Below are positions 53,201 to 62,094 of a DNA stretch of 64,000 bases, piece by piece. The notes under the pieces are model-generated. The model did not search any database, was not told the DNA's origin, and was given only the letters and a program-made list of their open reading frames with translations. A program made the translations under genes and the position numbers. This DNA comes from JAKQDH01 sp029558835. Its GTDB lineage: Bacteria > Planctomycetota > Phycisphaerae > UBA1845. The stretch is taken from assembly GCA_035356615.1 (NCBI GenBank), contig DAOQSN010000001.1, forward strand, positions 372,001 through 436,000. Direction: 5' to 3'. Numbering within the stretch: the first letter of the stretch is position 1; every line of letters starts with the position of its first letter.

Positions 53201-53716
53201 TCAATCGGACAGTGTCGCCGTCAGCCACTCAATGACGTCCAATGCGTCGGTCTCTGCTTTGGCGAAGAACCGAATGGCGTTCGAGCCACGTGTGCTCCGT
53301 TCTTCGCGCGAATCTTGTTGAACTACGTTCAAGGGTGGCAGATGTTCCTCGTCCCGCAGGCCGGTTAGGGTCCTTGCTGTCAGAAGAGCAAGGGGCATTC
53401 GCCCCCACATCTGAAGGACGTCTCCAGCGGGCGTTGGAGTGAGCAACTCGGGCGGCGTGTATCGAGGAATCTGCCGCACCCACGCAGCCAGATACCACCC
53501 TTCCGTCCAGGGGGGTACGCCCTCAACGGCCGGCAGCATGACATCGATGACGGCCGCGTCAACCGGCTGGCAACAGAGGTATCTCCACGCGTCGGGGACG
53601 TTCGACCGCAGGACCGGCATCCATTCACAGTGCTCCGCGACGATAATGTCCCAGATCGCAGCTATCGAGGCAAAGACGTCCTCAACGAAGAGAATCCGCT
53701 TAGTCTGCTTTACCAT
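53201..53716 (-). CDS. Stand-alone receiver (response regulator) protein
   Basis: A 171-residue protein with one receiver domain and no output domain. Receiver marks: acidic patch ILFVEDV (E12, D13), phospho-acceptor D58 in AAVIDVMLP, T113 in LALLTARTLT and K153 in IRFFAKAETD. The domain is longer than usual (~120) because of an insertion of about 30 residues after the phospho-site (EGVPPWTEGWYLAAWVRQIP...) and another before the lysine. It overlaps the kinase gene by 17 bp and precedes the HD gene by 15 bp, so it probably relays phosphoryl signals from that kinase to the HD protein by direct contact. Confidence 0.85.
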   Translation of the reverse strand: MVKQTKRILFVEDVFASIAAIWDIIVAEHCEWMPVLRSNVPDAWRYLCCQPVDAAVIDVMLPAVEGVPPWTEGWYLAAWVRQIPRYTPPELLTPTPAGDVLQMWGRMPLALLTARTLTGLRDEEHLPPLNVVQQDSREERSTRGSNAIRFFAKAETDALDVIEWLTATLSD

Positions 53717-56228
53717 CCGCGACTCTCCACAGGGGCAGACGAATGCAAGCTACCGTCCGGTGTCGCTCGACGTCACTGGTGATTCCGAAGCTGCCACCGA
53801 ACCTCCCGATTATCTGCTTCACAATGTACACTCCTAGGCCCGTTCCTTCACTGCCCACAGCCTTTCGGCAACGGGCTTGCCGGCCGCGAAAGCCGCGCTG
53901 CCCGATGCGATACACCTCATCGTCCTCAATGACGGGACCGTAGTTCGCTATCTGGAGGACGTTCTCAGACGCGTGTTCATCGGTCCACGCGGTGATATCG
54001 ACGACTCGTCCGGGAAAGCTGTATTTGAACGCGTTATCGAGCAGGTTGTTCACAGCGAGATCGAGCAGAGTTTGCTCCGCGCTAACGTAGCGCTTGCTGA
54101 CCCGCGAAAGATCAGCTTGCCAACCGGCCGCCGTTGGTAGCGCGTCGCCGCCGGTTGGCCCGCGCCAACGGTACTCAAAGAACCTCCGCTTCGACTCAAC
54201 CAACTCGACCAGGTCGACACCGACCACTGCAACCGCAGTGCTCGTCAACCCAAGCTGATAGCGTAGACGCTCCACTGAGAGCAGCGCGGCATCAAGCCCC
54301 GTGCGGGCGTCCTGGCACACCCGTCGACTTTGCTCAATCAACCCCCTGGCGACTGTACGCTGCGCCGGATCGTGGTAGGCCCCGTCGGCGAGGGCCCTGA
54401 GTCTTCCCAAAGGTTGTCGTATGAGGGCAAGAGCACTGCGAATCTCGTGGCCGATGACAGTCTCGTTCTCTCGTACATCTTCCAGGTGCCACGTCTCGCG
54501 CAGGCACTCTGCCACCATCGCACAGGTGTCCAACATCATCCAACGGGTGAACTCCGGCACATCTTCGTCTGGTTGCGAGCGATGGGGCAGTCTGCTGGCA
54601 TGCTTGGCAGTGCGGTCGACGAACAAGAAGACGGCGCGCCGAACGCCAACCGGGACCAACACAGCGAGTGCAGAACGCACCCCGAACTGTCCGGTCAGAC
54701 GCTGCGCCAGATCCAAGACCGCGAGTTCCTCCGCGTCATCGCTGCGATCGGCCCGTGCGTGGACGTGCCGCGGCTCCGTGGAGAAGCGAAGCTTGGGCAC
54801 GAGCAACTCCTCCTGTTCCACATCAGGCGTGGCACCCGCGGTGCTGGCAACCAATCGGAACCCGTCCTCGAGATCTCCACCCTGCAGAAAGAAGGCGCTG
54901 TGCACCGCCCAGAATCGTGCCATTTCCGGCAGCAACTCGGCCACAAGCTCGCCCGGGGTAGCACTGCTCGCCCGGGGCGCGAGGCGACGGAAAAGGAAGT
55001 TGGCAAAGAGGTGTTCAGCGCGCAGGCGCTCGTCGTCGTACAGACGTTCAGCCAACCTCGCGATGGACCTGATGCTCCGTGCGAAGATCGCCGCCCGTTG
55101 GCGCAAGTCGTTCTCCTCGATAAGTACCGACGACCAAGCAGCACCGGGACGCCCTCCAGCGTCTGCGCGTCGGCAAGCCAGCTTCATCCCCGTCAGACAC
55201 CGAGCGAGCCTCCCGCGGTACGCAGGCTGCAGCAGGGTCGGATAGTCTTCGGCCAACATTGCCCGATCTGGGAGGGTGTCCTCCGGTAGCAGGAATTGCC
55301 CTGTCAGTCCAACAGCAAGCAGATGGCTGAAGACGACGATCGGGACAGCGAACTGACGGAATCCGGCCCAGCAGCGCGTTTCGTAGTACTCACGGTGGTC
55401 GCCGTTCGTCCAACAACTAATCACGTTATCAATGGCTGCTTGGTCCGAACGACCACACGGGCTTGCATCGACACGCTGCCGCAAGAACATTGGACAGCGT
55501 AGCCGGTCGAACTCCGTGGGCCTGCACCCGTACTTGCCGCATTCTGAGCGCTCCGCAGATCGCCGTGGGCAATGTGCCACGAGATCGTTCTCGATGTTGT
55601 CAAGTGCCGCGCTGGCTGCCTCGCGGCAGAGTTCGCAGAACGGGTTGTATCGCGGAGGCGCCACTTTCTTTGGGCGAGAAAAGCCCTCAATGGGCCGCCA
55701 TACCACGCTGTCCCACGTCTCCGGCACCCAACCCTCGAAGATCGTAGCCGCGCTGTTAGTCTCGATCTGCAACGCTACGACGAGCCTCGACAACAACTCG
55801 CGATCCAGAAGGTGCGACAGGCAGATCTCGGGCTGGCGCCTTACGGGCTCCGTGAAGCACAGGACGGCAAGCTCCCTGCATTCCTCGCCGCCTTCCGGAG
55901 CAAGCGTCGGGTGGAAGCACTCGATCCGAGACCAGTGCTGGGGAACCTCCCCAGGTAGCGCGCGGATTGCCTGATCGGCCGTGGCTTGGTCGCGGCACAG
56001 GAATGCGTAGAACGGCGAGATGCATGCATCCTCGCGCGGCAGGCACGTCAGCAACTTCGGGTGTTCTGTACCGTCGCGGAGGGCACGCATCACTGCCGGC
56101 AAGTCAGGCCCGTCGATCGCACATTCCGCCGGCGCACGGTCGTACTGGGACCACTCACCGCAATGCGGGCACTTGATGGCAAACCCGACTTGAGAGGACT
56201 CCGCTGGCATACGGAAACTACTCAACAC
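53700..56228 (-). CDS. Histidine kinase with PocR-type cysteine-rich sensor and GAF-like domain
   Basis: A soluble 842-residue sensor kinase, first gene of the cassette. Order: a short zinc ribbon IKCPHCGEW (20-25), an unrecognised region (30-185), a PocR-like ligand domain (195-320: FCELCREA, HCPRR, ECGKYGC, then CWAGFRQFAVPIVV and LTGQFLLPED, the most typical PocR stretch), a GAF-like region (about 405-545), HisKA with phospho-acceptor H594 in VIGHEIRSALALIRQPLG, and HATPase with N-box NNLLDNAFKYS (727-737) and G2 box GTGLGVYIVKQI (795-806). No membrane helices, so the signal is cytoplasmic, likely a small molecule or metal bound by the cysteines. The start is GTG 56228 or ATG 56210. It is less GC-rich than neighbouring genes. 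Confidence 0.85.
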   Translation of the reverse strand: MLSSFRMPAESSQVGFAIKCPHCGEWSQYDRAPAECAIDGPDLPAVMRALRDGTEHPKLLTCLPREDACISPFYAFLCRDQATADQAIRALPGEVPQHWSRIECFHPTLAPEGGEECRELAVLCFTEPVRRQPEICLSHLLDRELLSRLVVALQIETNSAATIFEGWVPETWDSVVWRPIEGFSRPKKVAPPRYNPFCELCREAASAALDNIENDLVAHCPRRSAERSECGKYGCRPTEFDRLRCPMFLRQRVDASPCGRSDQAAIDNVISCWTNGDHREYYETRCWAGFRQFAVPIVVFSHLLAVGLTGQFLLPEDTLPDRAMLAEDYPTLLQPAYRGRLARCLTGMKLACRRADAGGRPGAAWSSVLIEENDLRQRAAIFARSIRSIARLAERLYDDERLRAEHLFANFLFRRLAPRASSATPGELVAELLPEMARFWAVHSAFFLQGGDLEDGFRLVASTAGATPDVEQEELLVPKLRFSTEPRHVHARADRSDDAEELAVLDLAQRLTGQFGVRSALAVLVPVGVRRAVFLFVDRTAKHASRLPHRSQPDEDVPEFTRWMMLDTCAMVAECLRETWHLEDVRENETVIGHEIRSALALIRQPLGRLRALADGAYHDPAQRTVARGLIEQSRRVCQDARTGLDAALLSVERLRYQLGLTSTAVAVVGVDLVELVESKRRFFEYRWRGPTGGDALPTAAGWQADLSRVSKRYVSAEQTLLDLAVNNLLDNAFKYSFPGRVVDITAWTDEHASENVLQIANYGPVIEDDEVYRIGQRGFRGRQARCRKAVGSEGTGLGVYIVKQIIGRFGGSFGITSDVERHRTVACIRLPLWRVADGKAD

Positions 56229-56260
56229 TTTGATTGTCGAAGCGCATCTGCTATTCGCGC

Positions 56261-56289
56261 AACATAGCGCGCCACTGACACTGAAGCAA
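56261..56289 (-). promoter_or_regulatory. Promoter of the kinase-receiver-HD operon
   Basis: On the minus strand TTGCTT (56284-56289), 17 bp, TATGTT (56261-56266). A transcript would start about 25 nt before the kinase start codon. It is one of the best promoter matches in the window. Confidence 0.6.
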
Positions 56290-56334
56290 GCGGGAATCAG
56301 ATGATGAGCATGTCCCGCGTTTAGTTGATGAAGA

Positions 56335-56405
56335 GCGGTTCTCCTGCGGAGCCTGCCACGTCGGTAAGGTCCGCAAGGCCAACGAGTTACGCACAGGAGA
56401 ACCGC
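56335..56405. repeat. 12-bp inverted repeat before the transposase remnant
   Basis: GCGGTTCTCCTG (56335-56346) and CAGGAGAACCGC (56394-56405), a perfect pair 47 bp apart, ending right before the ATG at 56407. It may be the old terminus or leader hairpin of an insertion sequence. Confidence 0.6.
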
Positions 56406-56406
56406 A

Positions 56407-56723
56407 ATGGCAAGAGGGTATCGAACGCAAAGGCCGGCGTCCGCTCGGCGTGGGGTCCGGGTGGTGGAGCGGGCCTACGTCCTGAGCGGGCGGGTCCTGG
56501 TCGAGCTGCCCGTGCCGATCGCGGAAGCCATCCGCGGGGTCAGCGCGGAAATCGAGCGTCTCAGCGGCCGGGCCGGCCTGGTCATCTTGAAGGCGGCCAT
56601 GTACTCAGACGTTCGAGAGCTGGGCCCCAGGGCCACCACGACCCGCAGTCCCGGGCGACGCGGTGGACCAACGGACTGGTCATGCTCACCGGCCCCGCGC
56701 CGGCGAGGATTGGCACGGCATAG
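56407..56723 (+). pseudogene. IS256/Mutator-type transposase, 5' remnant with frameshift
   Basis: The first ~75 residues (VVERAYVLSGRVLVELPVPI, GVSAEIERLSGRAGLVILKA, AMYSDVREL) resemble the N-terminus of IS256-type transposases, which read ...EVERLAGxAGLxIxxAVxxxEVxxLAGPKGxHDPxRxAxRWG. The next expected motif, GPQGHHDPQSRATRWTNG, is present but in another frame, so a frameshift lies near 56620. After ~25 more residues a stop ends similarity; the catalytic DDE domain is gone. The remnant lies between the cassette promoter and the right family D repeat, consistent with past transposition at this site. Recognition rests on motif memory, not alignment. Confidence 0.6.
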
Positions 56724-56803
56724 CGCGTCGTGGCCCGCGGGCAGCCCAGGGCCACCGGCCCCATGCCGGCCCGAGAAGCGGCTCCGTCGCGCAGATGTAC
56801 CCG

Positions 56804-57006
56804 CGGGCGGCACGCCCGTCCGTTCGGGGCCTCCCGTCGGCAGCCTCGTCGCCTCGCCCCCAGCCGGCGCTGGCGGCACCGTTCCGGGCGGGGCATCCTG
56901 CCCATCGGTGTCCTCCTCTGCCCCTCGGGGGCGGCTCGGAACGTGGTTGCATCCCGAGAGTACGCTGCCTTCTTTCACTTGGCTGTCAAAGAAATCCGGT
57001 TCTACC
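56804..57006. repeat. ~200-bp direct repeat, family D, right copy
   Basis: Same orientation as 50921-51124 with roughly four of five bases shared by eye. It abuts the 3' end of the antiporter gene (stop at 57024), as the left copy abuts the HD gene. Confidence 0.85.
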
Positions 57007-57023
57007 TCGACGCGGCGGCGGGG

Positions 57024-58127
57024 TCAGTCGTTGGCCCCTGGGTGTTCGGGTTCATGGGCCATGGTTGCCCTCCGGCGCAGCCAGTCTGCGACGCTGACGC
57101 CAATCCCCAGAGCCGTGAGGGGAACTGCAAACCACAGCAGGGCTGCTTCGAAGAGGGCCTGGGCCGCGTGGCTCAGGGCCGCGAAGATCAGGAACATAAC
57201 GTAGGCCGCGTAGTACGCCAGGAACAACGCCCCTTCCCAGCGCGAAACGCGACCGCCGGTGAAGAAGACCGGCAGCGTCGCGACGGCTACCGCCAGCACC
57301 ACCGGCAGGTCGAAGCGCAGCACCGTCGAGGCCACCGGGATTCCCCCGTCGGCCGCCGCGGCCGAGGCCCCCAGCACGGCCAGCAGATTGAAGATGTTGC
57401 TGCCCACCGCGTTGCCGACGGCGATGTCGCGTTGTCCGCGGACGGCGGCCACGATCGAGGTGGCCACCTCGGGCAGTGACGTGCCGACGGCAACGATGGT
57501 GAGCCCGATCATGAGTTCACTGACCCCCCACAGGCGTGCCAACCCCACCGCCCCGTCGACCAACCAGCCGGCGCCCAACACGAGCAGGGCCAGCCCCACC
57601 AGTACCTGCGCTGCCGAACGTCCCAGGCGTTGCGGAGCGGTGTGATCCGACGGTGTTTCGTCGCGGCTCGCCGGGGGCGGTGGCTGGCGCCGCCCTATGC
57701 GAATCAGCAACGCCGCGTAGAGACAGAGCCCTGCGATGAGAAGAACGCCTTCCAGCCGCCCGAGGCAACCGTCGAGCGCCAGCAGCCAGACCGCCGCCGA
57801 CACTCCGATCATCACCGGCACGTCCAGACGCACCAACTGGGAAGACACCGTCAGCGGGGCAATCACCGCTGTGATTCCCAGTATGAAGAGCACGTTGAAC
57901 GTGTTGCTGCCCAGGACGTTTCCCAGCGCGAGGTCACCCTGGCCCGCTGCGGCCGCCCGTACGCCCACCGCCAGTTCCGGCGTACCCGTGCCGAACGCCA
58001 CGACGGTCAGCCCGATGATGAGGGGCGGTATCCCCAGCGCCCGTGCCAGACTGACGGCCCCGCGCACGAGGAACTCAGCTCCACCCGCCAGCGCCCCCAG
58101 ACCAACTAGTATCCAGAGTATGGCCAC
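57024..58127 (-). CDS. Calcium/sodium antiporter (CaCA family, YrbG-like)
   Basis: Cation exchanger of 367 residues with ten or eleven membrane helices in two inverted halves. Both alpha repeats are present: VVAFGTGTPELAVGVRAAAA with GNVLGSNTFNVLFILG in the first half and VAVGTSLPEVATSIVAAVRG with GNAVGSNIFNLLAVLG in the second; the acidic residues in GTPE and SLPE bind the cation. A charged cytoplasmic loop (RRQPPPPASRDETPSDHT) joins the halves. Length and motifs are normal for bacterial Ca2+/Na+ antiporters. It stands alone, with repeat families D and B on its two sides. Confidence 0.93.
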   Translation of the reverse strand: MAILWILVGLGALAGGAEFLVRGAVSLARALGIPPLIIGLTVVAFGTGTPELAVGVRAAAAGQGDLALGNVLGSNTFNVLFILGITAVIAPLTVSSQLVRLDVPVMIGVSAAVWLLALDGCLGRLEGVLLIAGLCLYAALLIRIGRRQPPPPASRDETPSDHTAPQRLGRSAAQVLVGLALLVLGAGWLVDGAVGLARLWGVSELMIGLTIVAVGTSLPEVATSIVAAVRGQRDIAVGNAVGSNIFNLLAVLGASAAAADGGIPVASTVLRFDLPVVLAVAVATLPVFFTGGRVSRWEGALFLAYYAAYVMFLIFAALSHAAQALFEAALLWFAVPLTALGIGVSVADWLRRRATMAHEPEHPGAND

Positions 58128-58295
58128 AGAAGTGCGTCCTGAACAGCGGAGACCACGGCGGCCGGCGCGACGACGTCACGACGCGCGACGAACAACGGGG
58201 CAACGCAGGTAGGCAAGGGGGTCAACCCCCGGCAACGGACACCGTGGTATCCCAACCGAGAACCCATAAGTATCCTCTCTCCCGCGAGGTCGCGG

Positions 58296-58437
58296 GTACG
58301 TGTTTAGCGTGGGTGCCATGCCCTCACCCGCCGCAGGCGGGGGTGGGCATGTGGTCGGGCGTAAGAACATGCTTACCCGCGACTGCTGTCGCGGGAGAGC
58401 ATGGCACGCCCGCGCCCGTATATGCTAAACGCGTACG
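58296..58437. repeat. MITE-like composite repeat, family B, copy 5 (best preserved)
   Basis: 142 bp with terminal inverted repeats GTACGTGTTTAGC (58298-58310) and GCTAAACGCGTAC (58424-58436), 12 of 13 matching. Between them are two hairpins: GCCATGCCCTCACCCGCC with GGCGGGGGTGGGCATG, and CATGCTTACCCGCGACTGC with GTCGCGGGAGAGCATG. Confidence 0.9.
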
Positions 58438-58530
58438 GGCGCGGCAGCGCGAGGCGCCTGCGCTCAAGAAGCGGGGGGGGCTGGTCGCCCGTGGGGCTGG
58501 GCTACTAAGCGTGTGCATGCGGACCAACCT

Positions 58531-61374
58531 TCAGTCTCCGCCCGCGCGCCGCTCGTTCTCGCGGCGCAGCTTGCGCAGCTCCGCGGCGAAGCGCGGGCCG
58601 CCTAAGTCCGGGTGCAGGAACTCCTGCTGGTTGATAACCTTGACGACGTCCTCGCCGGGCTCGTTGAGCGCGGTGCGGCACTGAAGATCGCGCAGCAGGG
58701 CCTGCCAGCGCAGCGGCTCCTCGGGCGGCAAGGCGGTGGCCAGGCGATTGAACAGAGGCAACGCCAGCTCGTAGGCACGGAGCTGATACAACGCCTCGGC
58801 ATAGCCGTAGGCGACGCGCGTCTCGGGCGCCGCGTCGGCACCCTGAGTGGCCGCCCCCGCGCTACCGGCCGCCCGTTCCTCGCGGAGCACGGCAAACAGA
58901 TCGCGAGCCCGCTCGAAGTTGCCGGCCGCCAGGTGTGCCTCGGCCAATTGCACGCGCAGGGCCCGCTCCTGCGCCGCATCGCCCGCGCCGGCGTGCGCGC
59001 CGTACCAGGTCAGAACCTGCTCGGCCAGCACCAGGGCGCCCTCGGCCTTGCGGCGGGCTTCCTCGAGACGACCGTCTTCCTCGAGCCGCTGCCGTTCGGC
59101 CGCCAGCGTCATGTACAGCGCCTGCAACGTTGCCCCCGCCCCTTCCGGGTCGCTGGCGATGTACGCCGGCACCGCCCGCGTGGCCTCCTCCAACCGACCC
59201 GTCTGCTCATACGCCAGCAAGCGCACGCGTAACACCCGCGCCCGCAGCGCCGGATCGTCCGGGTGCGTGCCCTCGAAGCCCTCCAGGGCCGCCAGTACCC
59301 GCGCCGCCTGCCCGACGGCCGGCGTCACCTGCAATTCCGCCAGCAGCACGACGGCCTGGGCCCGCAGGTTCTGCAGGTGGGCGGCGTCCCCGGCATCGAG
59401 CTGCTGCGCCAGCCGCGCCGTCAGATCGGCCACGAGCGACTGCTGCTCGACCGCGATGTCCTCGACGTTTCGCCGCACCTCGACCACCTTCTCCGGCTGC
59501 CGGCGGGCCATTTCCTGCGCGGCCAGCACCCGCGCCCGCACCTTGCAGAAGCGGCTCTCCAGGAAGCGCTCGTGTTCCTTCGCCAGCAGGGCGTACTGCC
59601 CGGCGGCTTCCTCAAACCGGCCAACCTCCTCCAGCACTTCTCCATAGTAGAAGCGCCAGTAGCCGGCGGCCTCACTGCTCCCGTAGCCTTGGATGAGCGT
59701 CTCCAGGGCTTCGAGATAGCGCGGGCGGAAGGCGGCACGGGCCGTGGGGGCGGCCCCCCGATACTGCTCGGCCGTCACTTCCACCGCCAGCGTGGCCGCC
59801 CGCAGTGCGTCCTCGAACTGTGGATACTGCCGCGCGACGGCAAGGAAACGCTCGGCCGCCCGGTCCGCCTGCCCCCGTCGATAGTGCGCGACGCCCAGAT
59901 TGAACAGTACCTCGGGCACCAGCGGCTCCGCCTCGGTGGGCTTGCTGCGCAGGAACTGTTCACCGACCTCCAGCGCCTGCTGGAGCGTCCGACCGGCGGG
60001 CGTACGTTCGAGCGTTGGGTCGCCAGGCGCCTGGGCCGCCTCGAACAACAGCCCGGCCAGCCTGGCGCACTGCTCGAACGGGTCCAGGTTCGCCGCCGGC
60101 GTCCGCGGGTCCAGCAGGTCGCACACCGTGGCGTAGATCTCGTTGCGCTGTTGCGGCCTTTCCCGGGCGAGGCGTGCCAGCGACTCCCAGGCGAGCCGGG
60201 TGTGGCGTTGCGCGTCCGCCGGCCGACCCAGGTCCTCCGCCTGACGAGCGGCCGCCTGATGCACCGACCGCTCCAGCAGGGCCGCCACCAACTGCAAGCC
60301 GGCGTTGTCGCTCGCCCCGGCCACGCGCGTGCGGAACTGGCCGAGCAGATTGAGCGCCCGGTCGAAGGCGCCGGCGTCGCGCTCGGTGCGCACGCGTTCG
60401 ATCCACGCCAGGCGCACGGCCCATTCCACCTGCGCGGCTTGCGGCGGGTCGTTGAGGCGCCGGGCGGCGTCGAGCGTGCGTTCCAGGCGTTCCCGCGCCG
60501 CCGGCTGGTCATTGAGCAGCCGCTGGGTCATGCCCGCCAGCAGCAGCGTCGGGATTTGCGCCGGGTTGCCGGCCTGCGGTTTTTCCCACAGGTGACGCAG
60601 CCGCTGCAAGCCCTCGAGGATGGCGTACAGTTCGCCGGCGCGGCGGGCATCGCTGTCCGCCCGGGGCAGGGCGTCGTAGTACCACGCCCACAGTTGCAGG
60701 TACTCCACCTGCGGCGCCCAGCGGTCCAGCGCGTCGATGTAGCCGCCCCGTTCGAGCTCCTCGAAGTCCCGGCTCGGGAGGTTGTCGATCCGCGCGAACT
60801 CATCCTCCAGAAAGCGGGTCAGCTCCGCCAGGTCCGCGACGACCTTCTCCATGATCTGCTGAAGCTGCCGGCGGTCGGCCGCGCTGCCGCCACGGTAGAG
60901 GATGCTGATGAAGTACGGCTCCGCCTCGTCGTACACGCGTGAGCGGGCCAGCTCCAGCCTCCAGCCCGTCACGCGCTCGTCGTTGCCGGCCTGGGCAATC
61001 AGGGTTTCCAGGAGCGTGTTGGCCTCCGCGAGCGCCGCCCGCTGCCGCGCCTTGGGCAGCGTCGGGTCAGCCGCTTCCGCCAGCTTCAGTTCCCGTCGAA
61101 TCAGCAAACCCGAGGCCAGGCTGGCCGGGGGGAACTCGCGCAGGTGCAGCTCCAGAATCTCCGTCAAGCCGCGCTGCTTGAGTCCCTTCTGAAACGGCTC
61201 GGCGGGCAGCCGCAGCTCCTCGGCCGGGATGGGGGTGGAGGTCGATGCGGTCCCGCCACCGCCAGGCGGAGCTTGTCCGACGGCCGCAGCCGCCAGTAGC
61301 CCGAGCGCTCCGGCGACCGCCGCGCCGCGCCATGGCACGCGCGAACGCCTACCGTTACCCGTGTCACCGCGCAC
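58531..61374 (-). CDS. Large secreted TPR-rich protein of the ExbB/ExbD operon
   Basis: A 947-residue helical protein. The start is a GTG at 61374 with GGAGGAG nine bases upstream; it opens a signal sequence (RRSRVPWRGAAVAGALGLLAAAAVGQA). The rest is almost entirely amphipathic helix pairs with TPR character (LFNLGVAHYRRGQADRAAER near 500; YWRFYYGEVLEEVGRFEEAA near 590; YGYAEALYQLRAYELALPLF near 860) and no catalytic motif. It follows two ExbD genes and an ExbB gene on the same strand, so the periplasmic scaffold may receive energy from, or assemble with, that proton-driven motor. This linkage is common in planctomycetes, but the function is not known. Confidence 0.85.
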   Translation of the reverse strand: MRGDTGNGRRSRVPWRGAAVAGALGLLAAAAVGQAPPGGGGTASTSTPIPAEELRLPAEPFQKGLKQRGLTEILELHLREFPPASLASGLLIRRELKLAEAADPTLPKARQRAALAEANTLLETLIAQAGNDERVTGWRLELARSRVYDEAEPYFISILYRGGSAADRRQLQQIMEKVVADLAELTRFLEDEFARIDNLPSRDFEELERGGYIDALDRWAPQVEYLQLWAWYYDALPRADSDARRAGELYAILEGLQRLRHLWEKPQAGNPAQIPTLLLAGMTQRLLNDQPAARERLERTLDAARRLNDPPQAAQVEWAVRLAWIERVRTERDAGAFDRALNLLGQFRTRVAGASDNAGLQLVAALLERSVHQAAARQAEDLGRPADAQRHTRLAWESLARLARERPQQRNEIYATVCDLLDPRTPAANLDPFEQCARLAGLLFEAAQAPGDPTLERTPAGRTLQQALEVGEQFLRSKPTEAEPLVPEVLFNLGVAHYRRGQADRAAERFLAVARQYPQFEDALRAATLAVEVTAEQYRGAAPTARAAFRPRYLEALETLIQGYGSSEAAGYWRFYYGEVLEEVGRFEEAAGQYALLAKEHERFLESRFCKVRARVLAAQEMARRQPEKVVEVRRNVEDIAVEQQSLVADLTARLAQQLDAGDAAHLQNLRAQAVVLLAELQVTPAVGQAARVLAALEGFEGTHPDDPALRARVLRVRLLAYEQTGRLEEATRAVPAYIASDPEGAGATLQALYMTLAAERQRLEEDGRLEEARRKAEGALVLAEQVLTWYGAHAGAGDAAQERALRVQLAEAHLAAGNFERARDLFAVLREERAAGSAGAATQGADAAPETRVAYGYAEALYQLRAYELALPLFNRLATALPPEEPLRWQALLRDLQCRTALNEPGEDVVKVINQQEFLHPDLGGPRFAAELRKLRRENERRAGGD

Positions 61375-61423
61375 GTGCGAGCTCCTCCGCCGCTTACATA
61401 GGATCACGCCAGGGCGAAGCCAG

Positions 61424-61526
61424 GGTGGCATGCCCAAGCTCGCCGCAGGCGAGCGCCGGCATGCCGTCGCGAGCTCCGCACACTCCGCCCAAGGGGCATG
61501 GCGGCGCTGCGCTTGGCCATGCTACC
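61424..61526. repeat. MITE-like repeat, family C, copy
   Basis: 103 bp bounded by GGTGGCATGCCCAAGC and GCTTGGCCATGCTACC. Interrupts the ExbD-to-TPR gap inside the operon. Confidence 0.75.
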
Positions 61527-61581
61527 TGCGTGGGAGTGCCGGTCTCCCAACTGTGTGGAGCTACTTAACTCGTCTCCACCA

Positions 61582-62094
61582 TCAACTGCCGCCGAAGGCC
61601 ACGTTCCGTGCCCCGGCCCGCAACGCCGCGTTCCAGGCGTTCACCACGTGGTCCCACAACACTCCGCCGTCGGGCAGGATGACCACCGGCGTGTCCACGT
61701 CGAAACCCGGCTGAGTCTGGAGTTGTCGCAGGATCCCCGCCAACTCGTTGAAGTTCGCCGGCGCCTGGGGCACGTGGTCCACGCGAATCTTATAGTCCTC
61801 CGGCCGCGCCCCCGCCTGCCGCACCCGCACGACGATGGGGCTCAGCGGCAGGCTCACGGCCCGGGCCCGCTCCTGCCGGGGCAGCTTCGAGGCGAGCAGC
61901 CCTTCCGGCCGGGCGAACGTCGTGCTGATCAGGAAGAAAATCAGAAACAGAAACGACACGTCAATCATCGGGGCAATATTAACGGTGATGGGCGGGCCTT
62001 CCCGCCGGTGACGGCGCGCACCCGCGGACCGCCCCGTCGCCCGTCGGGCCGTCCAACGTCGCCGCCACCGAGAGGTCGGCCTACTGCCCGACAT
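61582..62094 (-). CDS. ExbD/TolR-type proton-channel protein (second copy)
   Basis: A 170-residue single-pass protein of the ExbD/TolR family. A basic cytoplasmic N-terminus leads into ITVNIAPMIDVSFLFLIFFL, with the essential aspartate in PMIDV at the start of the membrane helix, followed by a periplasmic domain (LPLSPIVVRVRQAGARPEDY...VVILPDGGVLWDHVVNAWNA). It overlaps the first ExbD gene by 14 bp. Its N-terminus is longer than usual for the family; an internal start is possible. The pair of distinct ExbD proteins is typical of the planctomycete version of this motor. Confidence 0.9.
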   Translation of the reverse strand: MSGSRPTSRWRRRWTARRATGRSAGARRHRREGPPITVNIAPMIDVSFLFLIFFLISTTFARPEGLLASKLPRQERARAVSLPLSPIVVRVRQAGARPEDYKIRVDHVPQAPANFNELAGILRQLQTQPGFDVDTPVVILPDGGVLWDHVVNAWNAALRAGARNVAFGGS

